Shown here in pieces: positions 21,947 to 32,417 of a stretch of DNA of 64,000 bases. Location: NCBI GenBank assembly GCA_001465935.1, contig LNKV01000017.1, positions 11,499-75,498 of the forward strand, written 5' to 3'. Source of the stretch: Clarireedia homoeocarpa. Taxonomy: Eukaryota; Ascomycota; Leotiomycetes; Helotiales; Rutstroemiaceae. Made by a program: the position numbers and the translations under genes. Positions within the stretch are counted from its first letter, which is position 1, and each line of letters opens with the position of its first letter. The notes beneath the pieces were generated by a model. The model had not been told where the DNA came from. It ran no database searches and was given only the letters and a program-made list of their open reading frames with translations.

Positions 21947-23114
21947 ATGGTTCATGTTTTTCGTCAGATGATGAGCAGAAGCTTCATCATTCTGTTCACT
22001 GCACTTTTCATCGCAATTTCGTTCTTCGTGACAGTCTCCTCTATCAATCAGTCAATCTCCAACAACATTGTCAAGTACCGTTCGCCCAAAAGTGTTCCAG
22101 ATCATTTTTCAACCCGTAATTTGTCATCTGCTTCAAGTGTCCTAAAGGTTAGGGTTGAGTCACCTGAGGATTTGGCAACCTACAACGCTCGAGTTGCAAA
22201 GGGCAGATTTTTGGCATGTTTGATGGCAATGACGCTAGAGGAAGTACCAGGCATCTGGGGAGGAGAAAGCGCAGAGGCTTTAATTCAAGATCCGAGAAAA
22301 TTTGTGTTGGAGGGCTGGAACAAATTTAAGGGACCTCAGATTAAGCCACTCTTCGAAGACAGCCTGAACACTGTATTTCAAGATCTGCAAATACCTCTCC
22401 TGGACCTGGCCACAAATCAAATGCCAACTTTCTTTATGCGTCTACATAATGAGGTCGGAACTTCTTTCATTGATGGTCTTGGAGTACAGGAAACAGTTGC
22501 CAGCTATAGAAGAGTAGCAGTAAGATTTCTCCTTACCAAGTCCACAGGGTATACATTACTAACTCCATGAATGTTAGCCATCGTCTGCTTCTTACTCGCA
22601 AATGTATAGTTGCAGACCTGGTGTGATAGTTGCGGATGTTCTCACTAGCCCATCAGCAAATGGCTGGACTCCAGACGATCCGCGGGGTGCCACCAGAATT
22701 TTCCAGTGGTCGGATGCCGCATTCCTGGATTATATGGACGTCTGCCATGACAAAGATCTGCAGTGGGTGATACAATCAACTGTGATAAATGAAGATACGA
22801 GGAAGATGGTTAAAATGGCTTTGAGGAACCGTGGGATATTCAAAATCCCTTTGTATGGGTCAAGAATAACCTTCCATCCACACACAGACCCTTTCTATGC
22901 AATTCTGGGTTCTAAGAATGGCGGAGGCATAGCTTACCTCCTTGGTCAGCATAAGACTGATGACCACGGATTGGGTCTGAGGGAAGTCAAGACAATCACA
23001 ATCTGGGCTTCCGTCGAAACGGACATCTCTAACCCTTCCGACGATCTTCTCTGGTTTGACAGCTGTAACATGTTGTTCGGAATCGGACCAGTAGTTGTCC
23101 AACCACCAACATAG
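21947..23114 (+). CDS. Orphan single-pass membrane or secreted protein, 368 aa
   Basis: Exons 21947-22548 and 22610-23114 join through a 61-bp GT-AG intron that restores frame (STG|CRPGVIVADVL). The N-terminus has a short cytosolic stretch followed by a strongly hydrophobic span (FIILFTALFIAISFFVTV, about residues 13-30), so it is either a type II membrane protein or carries an uncleaved signal anchor. The remainder is a mixed, folded-looking domain with few cysteines and motifs such as MTLEEVPGIWGGESAEAL and WVIQSTVINEDTRKM. I do not recognise the family. The gene is on the opposite strand to the mutanase and head-to-head with it. The start ATG was chosen because it gives the anchor and no upstream in-frame exon is evident. 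Confidence 0.7.
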
Positions 23115-23439
23115 CCAATCACCGTCATCAAACCCGTCCCCACGACTGTTCCGACAGATGACAGCAAATGGACAGCACCGAAGGGGGAATTAGAAATCAG
23201 CACCAATAGGACGGGCGACAGGGATGAGATATGAGAATGTGGCCCAGATTGATAGTATTGCAGTACAAGAAAATTGTGTACACTAAAGCAAAGATAACAT
23301 AGCGGATCTGGCAATTGTATTAAATGTTGCTAGAAGCTTTTCGTAATCCTTGATGTGCAACGTGCTAAAAAAGTCATGTGAGTTGATCTTGGATAACCTT
23401 TGTAAGCAAATTCGAACCACGGTTAGTTAGTGAATATAT

Positions 23440-23655
23440 CACCAGTGGGTGTACTACTTATCCGACCAACTCCCAAACTTCAATATTCGACTAAAATATA
23501 TGCTTTTGAGATCTCTACTCTAGCAAGTGTATAAACGAGCTCTTAATGATTAAATTGTATTGGGACAATCAGATATATAAGTTTTTAAATGTCCAGATTG
23601 CACTTGAACAATCAGAAATCCGAAGTTGGTCGGATAGTTAGTACACCCACTGGTG
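23440..23655. mobile_element. MITE, 216 bp, with 34-bp terminal inverted repeats
   Basis: The left end (CACCAGTGGGTGTACTA...) and the reverse complement of the right end match at 31 of 34 bases. The inside is AT-rich and non-coding. Flanks are TA-rich (left ...tat, right tat...), which could be a 3-bp target duplication. A decayed copy in the opposite orientation lies at 39512-39729. This is a typical non-autonomous DNA transposon. Confidence 0.88.
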
Positions 23656-23768
23656 TATCATTCGTTAATTCTAACTTATAATTTATCGTAGATATAATAT
23701 GTTCCCACAGCACTTCATGAGACATCGTCAAACCACCCTCGTCATGATACGATACATAGAAGTTAGAA

Positions 23769-25561
23769 TCACGAAAGTTGAGCATCTCTCAACTTTGAGT
23801 CTTCCAACGCAGACTCGACATGCGAATTCATCATCGGTGCTACTGACTTCAAGAAGCACGCCACGATGCCATTTAGGGCTACTAGACAAGCAACAGCTAT
23901 CCAGACGTAACTCCACGCTTTCTGACTCTGTGATACAACGACAGGAGCATACGTATTGGCGGCTAGTTCCGGTCCTACGAGCTCCGCGTACTTATTGTTA
24001 TAAATGGACGTGAAGATTGTGATGCCAATGATACCACCCAAAGCACGACAGCTGATGCTGACAGTTGCGGCGGTGCCGATGAGGAAGGATGGAACGGAAA
24101 GACCAAGGGCGACAGCAGGGATGGTGGTTGTGACGGCTGTACCGAGACCGAAGAGGGTAGAGAATGCGAAAGCCATGTTCAGACGAGTTGATGTAACGAG
24201 AGACATCAGACCTGTGAAGAGAGCGCACCAGAATAGAGCTCCGACCAACATCCATCGATACGTCTTCGTCGAAGCCATGACCCAACCTGCTGGAATGCAG
24301 CCAAATGTTGATGTGATCAAATAAGGCGAGAGAATGACAGCGATGCGCACAGCATCTGTGGAGAAGAGATCATAGATCTGCTGAGCATAAAGAACATTGA
24401 CGCCAAGGAGGAGCATACCATCAATGGTACAGACAAATAGCAAGATGGGGAAATTCATATTTTCGAAAAGTCGATGATCGAAGATACCCTCCGAGACGAC
24501 GAACGCCTCATACAAGCCAAAGACAAGAAGTCCGACACACCCAGCGATGAGTGTCCCAACAACTTGGCCTGAGCTCCAGGAATATGTGCTTCCACCCCAA
24601 GTGAGCCCAATAATAAGTGAAGCAAAAGAACCAGCCATAAGCAGGATACCGACATAATCCACCTGTTTTCTTATGGCGCTCAACATCTGATGACGACCTA
24701 GCAACGGAGGCGGCGGGAAATATGAACCAAGGATAGCCACGGCTGTGAATGCATAGACAATGCCGTTGAAGTAATAAGCCCAGCGCCATCCGCCAGCACC
24801 ACCAGTATTATCGCGCACGAAAAAAGCTGCGAGGAATGTCCCGAGAACGACAAATGCGCAGGCCATCATCTGAGATACGCCCATTGCCCAGGGACGCAGC
24901 TTGTTCGGCATAATCTCTTGGATACATGAGATGGAAACAATCTAAAAATAAATCAGTTTAATTTCAAAGGATCAGTGGAAAGACTACTCACGCAGCCAGC
25001 ATTCGCAGCACCACTCATTATCTGACCTCCTATGATTGCCTGGATAGAGTTCGCAGAACCGGAAACACAAGAGCCGACTACACCAATTAGGGCACCGGCA
25101 ACGAGGAACCATTTCTTGCCGACGCGATCAGAAAGAGAACCGAAGATAGGACCGAGTGCAAGGACAACAAGGAAACTGCTATTGGCGATCCATGAGGCTA
25201 GAGCAGCTTCGGCGGGTGTCTTGGCTACGGTTGCGACTTGGAATTTCAGTGTCGTGTTGGTCTACAGGGGAGAACTCGATTAGTTTCCACCTATCAATAG
25301 AACATAGCGATGAAGTTCCAGCAGCATCTCCCAAACTCAGATAAGAGGAAGAGCAGAACTCACAGTATTACCCAAGGCTGCACAGCAATTCCCCATCGAC
25401 AGCGCTAGCACCGCAACAATCGTCTTCCACCCCAACTGATACACCGAGTCCACCTCCTCCTCGTTCCCCTGCACAATCACTACATTCCCGCCATGATGTC
25501 TCTGGATGCTCTCCTGGTGAGTGTGTGCCACCGTCTCGACTTTGTTTTTGATATCCGACAT
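23769..25561 (-). CDS. MFS efflux transporter, 14-TM TRI12-like
   Basis: Exons 25561-25364, 25261-24992 and 24941-23769, all joined in phase 0, encode 546 aa. Order of features: a hydrophilic N-terminus (about 40 residues), membrane spans from VLALSMGNCC, the loop 2-3 signature GSLSDRVGKKWF, the antiporter-type helix AGALIGVVGSCVSG, QEIMPNKLRPWAMG, a long middle part with WGGSTYSWSSGQ, and AAGWV/TYRWMLVGALFW in the second half. The C-terminus is short and cytosolic. The layout matches the fungal trichothecene-efflux (TRI12)/siderophore-type MFS branch, which exports toxins or xenobiotics or carries siderophores. The substrate is not deducible. It sits next to an SDR and a scytalone-dehydratase-like gene, which fits export of a small metabolite. 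Confidence 0.88.
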
Positions 25562-25734
25562 TGTGATATATACTCGTTCCTTCCCAGTCGTGGATGTACA
25601 AGCAAGAAAGATGGAGTTAGAAATCGAGACAACTTAGTTTATCTTCCATCGAGGACCGCATAGATATACACCCCCTCGACCCCCTAGCACAGTGCTCGGC
25701 TAGTCATCCATGCGATGGTCCAAAAAAAATGACA

Positions 25735-26100
25735 CACTAAAAGTAATCAGTATACTACTACCTATTATTATTATTTTTTAATTAATCAATAATAATACTA
25801 TAAGTCTATCCCAAAAACGTCTATATATTTCTTCTAGTACTATTGATGATTCTGTTAGTCTGAGAGAATTCGATGGCAACTATAGTACTCTTTATAAAGC
25901 TACTGTATGGAGTTTATATAAATCTATATTCTGATTACTTCTTAGTTCTTATTTCTTCGATTGCTCTTCAACAAATAGTCCAAATTAATTAAAAAAAAGT
26001 ATAGAAATCTTCGGAATAATCAATTGTATATTTCTTGTATACAAAACTACTTTTTATAATTACTAATGAGAGTAGTATTATTGATCAAAGGTATTTATTA
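25735..26100. other. AT-rich degenerate relic, RIP-like
   Basis: Strongly AT-rich compared with its surroundings, with many TA and few CG dinucleotides. A 42-codon open stretch near 25806-25931 (reads ...STIDDSVSLREFDGNYSTLY...) resembles the helix-turn-helix start of a fungal Tc1/pogo-type transposase, but it is broken by stops on both sides. It looks like a repeat-induced-mutation product; assignment to a transposon is tentative. Confidence 0.4.
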
Positions 26101-26183
26101 AAATAAAGGGGCTCGTTTTGGTGTGTCTTTTTTTTTGACCCCTCGCGTGGCGGATGTAACCCCAGACTCCATCCGGAGTGGGG

Positions 26184-26337
26184 GAAGTGGACTGCTTGGT
26201 GAGTTAGGGAGCAGGGGACTGTGGTTCCGTCCACTTTGTGCATTGGTAAATACTGTAAGTGCGTCCACATCTCTCGTGGGGCTAACCACTAAACCGTTAT
26301 GTGTCCATCGAAATGTGGTGGGGATGTCGTCCACTTT
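26184..26337. promoter_or_regulatory. Cluster of GTCCAC motifs downstream of the SDR gene
   Basis: Four GTCCAC cores lie within 154 bp: gaagtggac (minus) at 26184, cgtccacttt at 26228, cgtccacat at 26262 and cgtccacttt at 26328. This stretch is between the TRI12-like and SDR genes. The function is inferred only from recurrence. Confidence 0.35.
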
Positions 26338-26545
26338 GAATGTATGTTGAGATAGGGAGCAAGAGATATGATGTAGCCAGTTACAATTGCCGTATGTCGA
26401 AAGCTTGATAACGAGGTAGTAGTTACGGTAGTGGATCTAAGATCTTAAAGATGTGGGGTCTGGGAGCTTCGAACGAGGATACAATTCGCTGTTTTCGGAA
26501 CTACAGTACCTCCGTCAGAGTTTATGGACAATTAACGCTATCATC

Positions 26546-27520
26546 TCAACCACAAGCATTGGTAATCTTCGGCTTCGGAGCAGCCTCTACATAATTCTCC
26601 ACCTCCTTCAAATCCCTCGTGCAATCCACTAACCTTCCTCTTAGAATATCTCCCCTCCCAGCAGCCAGATAAACACAGGTCCAAGCAGGCAAATCAATAC
26701 TATACTCCGGGTGTGTTTTATGCAATCTCGCCATCATGTCAATCACATAGGGAGCCTCCTTCCTCGTCTTTTCCGGAAACCCCGTCTGATGCAAATCCGT
26801 CTTGATCTCCCCCGGATGGATCGAGAAAACCGAAATGCCATTCTCTTCAAACCCACACTGATCTTTTTGTAGAATATTCAGCTCTGTTTGCAAGACACCC
26901 GCAAATCGTGTAATAGATGTCTTCGCGCACGAATAGCCGGAAGACCACGGTAAATCCGCGCCCGCAGCTCGCGAGCTTGTATATATGATTGTCCCAGTGT
27001 TGCGCTCTCGCATTGAGGGAAGTATCATTCGAGTAAGTTCGATGGGGGCTTTGAGGTTGGTTTCCATTTGCTTCCACCATTCGTCGGCGTCGGTCATGTG
27101 GAATGGCATGAACATGTTAGTGCCGGCGTTGCATATTAGAATATTGACCTGGCCAAGGTTCTCCACGACCTTGATAGCATGTCAGTACATGAAATGAGTT
27201 TGGATATCTCGACATTATCGTACCTCCTTCACCAGCCTCTCTAAATCTGGTCTTTGGCAGACATCTGCAATAACTCCTAGGACCTTCACCTCAGGGCAAG
27301 CTTCTTGGATTTCTTTCACCGTCTCATTGACTTGACTTTGAGTTCTCCCTGTAATCACGACCGAAGCCCCCGACTTGGCCAACGCAAAAGAAATTTGTTT
27401 CCCAATTCCCCTCCCAGAACCAGTGACGAGCGCTATCTTTCCCTTTAAAGCACCTTTGAATTGCTCCGGCTCAATGGAAGGATAGAGTTCAGCCCTCGAG
27501 GTAAACTCTGGTTTCGCCAT
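26546..27520 (-). CDS. Classical short-chain dehydrogenase/reductase
   Basis: Exons 27520-27224 and 27169-26546 flank a 54-bp intron and encode 306 aa. Visible motifs: TGSGRGIGKQ (cofactor binding, about residues 34-43), NAGTN after strand 4, the YTSSRA strand before the active site, and the catalytic YSCAK. The IHPGEIKTDL segment follows as in classical SDRs. The enzyme should reduce or oxidise a carbonyl/alcohol with NAD(P)H in the cytosol. There is no signal peptide. It is head-to-head with the scytalone-dehydratase-like gene, 434 bp apart, and lies next to the TRI12-like pump. That arrangement suggests a role in tailoring an aromatic or polyketide compound. The substrate is not known. Confidence 0.9.
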
Positions 27521-27650
27521 AATTATTCTTGCAACGATAGATTTAGTAGTTGCAGTGTATATTCGGGGATTGAACGCGAAGAAGCAAACAGTACTGTGAT
27601 CAGCTTTCCAAGAATTGACAGCTGCAGCTGCGTATGAGTATACAGCTACA

Positions 27651-27741
27651 GTCCACTTTCGGCTTGTGTGGGGACTTCAGAAAGTGGACGGGTGAGGTGG
27701 GGCGTGGGGCGTGGGGCGTGGGGCGTGGGGCGGCAGTGGAC
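27651..27741. promoter_or_regulatory. Shared SDR / scytalone-dehydratase-like promoter with IR and (GTGGGGC)5
   Basis: GTCCACTTTC at 27651-27660 is repeated inverted as GAAAGTGGAC at 27680-27689, and another GTGGAC occurs at 27736. Between them 27697-27731 is five perfect GTGGGGC heptamers. Each contains GTGGGG, which fits the CreA/Mig1 consensus SYGGRG. The region lies between the two divergent start codons (27520 and 27955). Confidence 0.5.
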
Positions 27742-27954
27742 GAATAGCGCGCTCCACCCCGCAATTAGACTGCCAATTCCACCTCCAGAGTTGATGGCAA
27801 CTGTTCTCGGCATCTGTTCTCGGCATTTCCTTTATCGATTGATATGTTTGAGAAATCAATTAAAATGTACCAAATGTCCGATACCATGAAGAGTGTGCTG
27901 TAGAGTGCTTTCGTTGGGGAATTCGTTGATGTGGTGTAACTCACCTCAAAAATT

Positions 27955-28531
27955 ATGGCATTTGAAATCTATATTCCATCAAACCTTACCTTCCAAGACT
28001 ATATTGCAGTTTGTCAGTGCTCTCGAACTCTTGCAGATGGATATGATCGCAAAGTTTGTTGAGTTATCTCAAATATAAGAAGCAATTGTTGATTCATAGA
28101 CCTAGGACAAACTCCGACTACGCGCATCTCTCGCGCCGAATGTCATAGTCGATTACACCAATGTTGTTCCCGAATGGGGACAGAAACATTTCGCGGCCGA
28201 CGAGTTCGTAGAGGAATGGTTAGGGCCAGTTCACCTCGGAGTAAAGGCACTTGCTACGCAACATCTCCTCGGTATGCCGTATTTCAAGAAGGTCACCAAT
28301 GAAGAGATTGTTGTTGAATGGCAACAGATGGCAAGTCATGGGAGGAGGATACCTGGCGAAGATTTTGCCCACCCAATGTGTAAAATTGGAGAAATTTCAG
28401 ACGGAAGAAGCTGGATGCAGCAGACGTTGGTGAAGGTGGATGGGCAGTGGAAGGTTGCAGTGATTAAACCAGAAGTACTGTACCATACGGGTGACTTCAG
28501 ACGCGTTGGAAGGCCAGACGATGCGGAATAA
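27955..28531 (+). CDS. Scytalone dehydratase-like protein (SnoaL/NTF2 fold)
   Basis: Exons 27955-28053 and 28106-28531 encode 174 aa, the usual length of scytalone dehydratase. The intron has a weak donor (GTTTGT) and a CCTAG acceptor, the only join that keeps the family alignment. Compared with the known active site of the Magnaporthe melanin enzyme, the equivalents of Tyr30, Asp31, Tyr50, His85 (TQH, here 86) and His110 (SHG, here 111) are present, as is the Ser (SWM, 135). The position of the conserved Asn is Met (137). The enzyme family removes water from scytalone or vermelone in DHN-melanin synthesis; relatives act in other polyketide pathways. Because of the changed residue and the absence of other melanin genes here, a related dehydratase role is more likely than classical melanin synthesis. 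Confidence 0.82.
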
Positions 28532-28665
28532 AAATGCCTTCTTCAAGGATTAGCAGCATGTAATATGGTGGTTGGTCTGGCGATTCCATTGTCCTCGCTC
28601 ACCAAAAGCAGGTACAACTTTCCATTACAGTAAGAGGCCCGACTCTCAACAACGTCCGATCACGA

Positions 28666-30046
28666 TCAGGGCGTATAGATGGCTACCCGGCACTCCCAAT
28701 TGTGTGTAACATCACCATATCTCGTTATCATGCGGGATTGAATCCTGGAAATGACACGGCCCCATAGTTTAGAAATAATCATCATTGTAATGAACATTGC
28801 TATCGGTATGAAGGCGAAGAAACCAAGTAACTGATAAAGCATAACTAGGTAGACGGCTAAGACTCCTGGCACGAGCCAGAAGTCGTGGAAGCCCGACAAT
28901 CCACCCTCTATAAATGCATCGACCCTCTCAACATCAGAAGATATGATGTTTATTATATCACCAGAAGCTCTGCCTTCCCCATTAGCCTTCGTTTTGCTGA
29001 ATATGCTTCGATGCATATTGTTGATGAGCGAAGACTGGATCTTGACAGCGGCGTCACGGACAATAAAGTTACCAAAGTTCCAGGCTGTGACTTCAGCCAT
29101 CTGAGAAAGAGCAAAAGCACCCGCCATCAGGAACCCGGGGAGAATTGGTAGCGTCGGGTCAGCAATACGGGTCTCAAGGAAACGTATGAAGTAATAAAGA
29201 AGGACCGGCATGGAAATTTTAAGTAGAATCCTCGCGATAAAAGCGCAGACCCCGGACAAAATCATCTCTTTTCGTACTAGGCGCATTAGAGCCCGAGGAA
29301 GCGATGGATTCTCCTTGGAAGATTCCTCGTACCACAAAGTCTCAAGCTCTTGGTGTGCCACAAACGTTCGCGCATCTCTGACTAATGGTGGGTAATCCTT
29401 TTCCGTGAGGATGTGGGACTTTCCAAATACCATGAAGTCCAAAGCCCAATTGAACCTGACAGTTGAGAGAATGCTAGCCCTTTCTCTGGGTGTAGCCTCC
29501 CTGTCAGTCTTCGAAAATTGTGCGATGTCATCTACCAGAGCTCCAGCACCATGCCCAGGAGCACGAGCACGTGAAGATTCCCAGACGATCATGAGGCAGC
29601 TTAGGAAGCAACATATATATGTAGCAGCACCAGCTTCATGCGCAACACCCTTTCCCGCTTCAAAAATGACGTATGATTGTACAGCAAAGCTTACGAAATT
29701 ACATATCCAGTAAAGGAAAGCATGCGGTCGGGGTCCTAGCTGAATTTCGAGACGCTGGCCGAATAGTAGATAGGCTAACAGGGTAGATGAATGCAGTACT
29801 TCGCTCGTTATTCGGATATGGTCGAATGAGGTGTAATGCCATGTCATAGCTAATAACAAGCGGTAACATAACGCAGACAGTCAGGGTCACGACAGTATAA
29901 GCACATAACACTGCGGCAAGGAATTGGATCATCAGCGCGGCTAGCAGCCACGAGGTATATTGGTTGTTCATAGGTGTGAACCAGTTTTCAGAGGACTTAT
30001 TGTGTGTCATATTGGCAAAGGCCAATGTGCAACAGCGGCTCGGCAA
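28666..30046 (-). pseudogene. Truncated ABCC (MRP-type) transporter, N-terminal part only
   Basis: From about 29859 down to 28666 a frame encodes the late TMD0 region, the linker and most of TMD1 of a full-size ABCC transporter (STVRFNWALDFMVFGKSH, ALMRLVRKEMILSGVCAF, SSDVERVDAFIEG, then FFAFIPIAMFITMMIISK). It stops soon after RIQSRMITRYGD. Both nucleotide-binding domains and the second membrane domain are missing, and the next 100 bp lead straight into the neighbouring gene. Upstream, 30046-29860 continues in another frame with a hydrophobic segment (WLLAALMIQFLAAVLCAY), so a frame break or an unrecognised intron also exists at the 5' side. A complete family member has about 1400-1500 aa. 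It cannot hydrolyse ATP as it stands. Confidence 0.75.
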
Positions 30047-30779
30047 AGCGAGTATAAGGAGTGAGTTACGCTTTAGAATAATAAGTCAATGCAATACCAG
30101 AGACCCAGTATCGACTTGAGTGGGAGATGCACAAAGGATGAAGCTTGAAAGAGAATTAAGTAGGTGGGGCATCCATCCTTGAAATACCCCAATGCCATCT
30201 GGTTACACAGTGGTCGGAGCAAATGTTGCCCAACATCCACTCAATATCGTATGCATGGCGAGAGCCGCCCAACCAAGTCCCAATACAATGGCTTGGGCCT
30301 CAAAGCTTTGCAGCCACTGCTAGCATCAAGTTAATACCTGCTTGGACTTGGACTTGGACTTCCAGACTTAAATCCTAAGCAACTTTTTATCTATAAATAG
30401 ACCGTCTAAACTTCACCTTGATCTTGGCTATGGGTTCCATGTTTTTGTCTTCACCAACGAATTGCGTCCTTGCTATATGGAAAATCTAACGACTGTACGT
30501 ACATTGACTGTTGGGTACCAAGGGTCGGACAGCACTAGCCTCCATGAAACCCGTACATTAACCGCTTGCCTTGGTGCTGGGCGCCTCGCTGAGAAAACAT
30601 ATCTGCGATATTGTGAGAAGCTAGAGCTCTTGGAGGAGTGATGGCATTGAAATCGAATGACCTCGATTGATCTATCTATCTGCTCAACTGACTACATAGC
30701 TGCTTGAAGGTGGCGGCTAGGCGATAAGGTTAATGAAAAAGATAGACCTGGCAGACTGGAAACTTGCTTAGGCAGAATT
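30047..30779. other. Intergenic, no gene recognised
   Basis: Contains a short (TTGGAC)n-like repeat near 30340-30362. Otherwise nothing supportable. Confidence 0.5.
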
Positions 30780-32417
30780 TTATAACATTTGAGCATATTC
30801 TTCAGCTTGGGGTAAATCTCTACTTCTCGACCACACCCTTAGAGGATCGGTTTCTCTTCTCCCAGTTTCTGGATCTTCAATATCCCATTTAATATATCTC
30901 GCGTGATTTTCAAGGAATGTAACATCCTCGTCTTTGAACCTTTCGCTGAACACGCGCAATCGACTCATGAAAGCATCAGTATCAACGTAAGCCCCCTTGA
31001 ACCATCGCTCGCCTGCAGTTGTATCAAATTCTTTTCTTCCATGTAGCACCCTGCGATTGTTGAAGATGACACACTCTCCTTCTTGTAGTTTGTATTCGTA
31101 AAGACTATCTGGCGCTTCGGCTACGGCAGCAAATTCTCTCAAACATTTTACAATTGATGCAGTTTGTTTGGCCGAACTCAATACACCAGTTTCTCGAAAT
31201 GGCGCTTGAAATGGCGGCGAGTAGTTGACGTGAGCCACATTTAGTCCATTTTTTGCCCATTTAGCGGGCCCCATGCGCCGACGAATCAATGGGTGCTCAT
31301 AGTAATAATGTTCACCAGCATTACGATAATGATAAGCTATTTTGATTTCCTTCATCAGCCTAACAGTCCGCTCATCAAGTTTGGAGACAGCGTGGAACGC
31401 ATCCGAGAAAATCGAAGAGCCACCGGAACAAGTATTTTTTAAGCAATGAAGGAATTGGAAGCCAGGGGGATTGGCCATGTAAAGAAGATCCATGTGAAGT
31501 CCAAGATATTGAGCTGTATATGCGACGTTCTTCGCTTGGGGAACAGATTTGACGTCCCAAGTACGCCCATAGAAGGTGTCTCGAAGGTTGCCAATCCGCT
31601 CCGCAATAGTAATAACAGAGCTTTCAGAGTCCGGAACATGCCTTAACAGCAATAACCCATGGCGTGAGAGCATTCGTAATGCCCGAAATAGGCCCTCCTC
31701 TGTATTGACATAATCATCGTAGGTGACATACTGGAGCTCGTTGGTAATGATGGCCGAGTTCCACAACCTGGTATATTCATTAGGGTATTGCTCAGTGGCT
31801 GGTTTTTTGTTTGACCTGGTCCAGAAGAAGTTATTAGAATATTTCGATCTATGGTTAGGTCCGAATCCTGGAAGGTCATTTTCCCAAGAGGCAAATACAT
31901 CTTGATTGGGGTTGTCTTTGATTATGACAGCTTTGATTTCGGGTGGGATATCGGACGTCTGGAAATTCTTTTGCTTCGTCGATGGGTCTACACATTGCTC
32001 ACATGTGCAAGCATCGCGAAGGAAGATTGATGAAAATGGCATATTCTTGATCATCACGGTATGTAGCTTGTTGGTCTCGTTGGAGGCATCGACCGGGGAT
32101 TCCTTGACCGACTCTACTGAGTTCTTGATGGAGTCTACTGAATGGCTGTCGACAAACTGTGGAGTGTGCCTTTGGACAGCATCGCCTTTGGGGGATTTTT
32201 TTTGATAATTTGACACAGCCTGAGGTGCGAGTCGCCGCAGACGTTCGATATAGGTGTAATAATCTTTTGCCGCATCTGCATCTACATGAAGATGATAGTT
32301 CCGAGATATTATCGAATTGCTGAGCATTCTCGAGGGAGAGGAAACAGCACATGATGAGGTTGCTCGACCCAAACTCGAGATCATGCGGATCGTGGGGATA
32401 GAACGGTCGATGGTCAT
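30780..32417 (-). CDS. Gamma-butyrobetaine dioxygenase-like 2-oxoglutarate oxygenase
   Basis: Intronless, 545 aa. It belongs to the TauD/BBOX group of Fe(II)/2-oxoglutarate dioxygenases, which hydroxylate gamma-butyrobetaine (or trimethyllysine) in carnitine synthesis. An N-terminal region of about 45 residues rich in Ser/Arg could target it to mitochondria. The family's N-terminal zinc site is seen as LRDACTCEQC (Cys137, 139, 142). The catalytic facial triad is His308-x-Asp310 (GLHMDLLY) and a distal His459 (NNRRVLHGR), followed by Arg for 2-oxoglutarate. The stretch around residues 90-115 (SHSVDSIKNSVESVKESPVD) is longer than in animal BBOX. It is head-to-head with the thiamine pyrophosphate carrier gene, 475 bp apart. 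Whether it acts on butyrobetaine or trimethyllysine is not settled by sequence. Confidence 0.88.
   Translation of the reverse strand: MTIDRSIPTIRMISSLGRATSSCAVSSPSRMLSNSIISRNYHLHVDADAAKDYYTYIERLRRLAPQAVSNYQKKSPKGDAVQRHTPQFVDSHSVDSIKNSVESVKESPVDASNETNKLHTVMIKNMPFSSIFLRDACTCEQCVDPSTKQKNFQTSDIPPEIKAVIIKDNPNQDVFASWENDLPGFGPNHRSKYSNNFFWTRSNKKPATEQYPNEYTRLWNSAIITNELQYVTYDDYVNTEEGLFRALRMLSRHGLLLLRHVPDSESSVITIAERIGNLRDTFYGRTWDVKSVPQAKNVAYTAQYLGLHMDLLYMANPPGFQFLHCLKNTCSGGSSIFSDAFHAVSKLDERTVRLMKEIKIAYHYRNAGEHYYYEHPLIRRRMGPAKWAKNGLNVAHVNYSPPFQAPFRETGVLSSAKQTASIVKCLREFAAVAEAPDSLYEYKLQEGECVIFNNRRVLHGRKEFDTTAGERWFKGAYVDTDAFMSRLRVFSERFKDEDVTFLENHARYIKWDIEDPETGRRETDPLRVWSRSRDLPQAEEYAQML

Noticed and set aside
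27955..28531. Calling this the DHN-melanin scytalone dehydratase
   Set aside because: The conserved Asn is Met and no other melanin genes are near; only family membership is supported.
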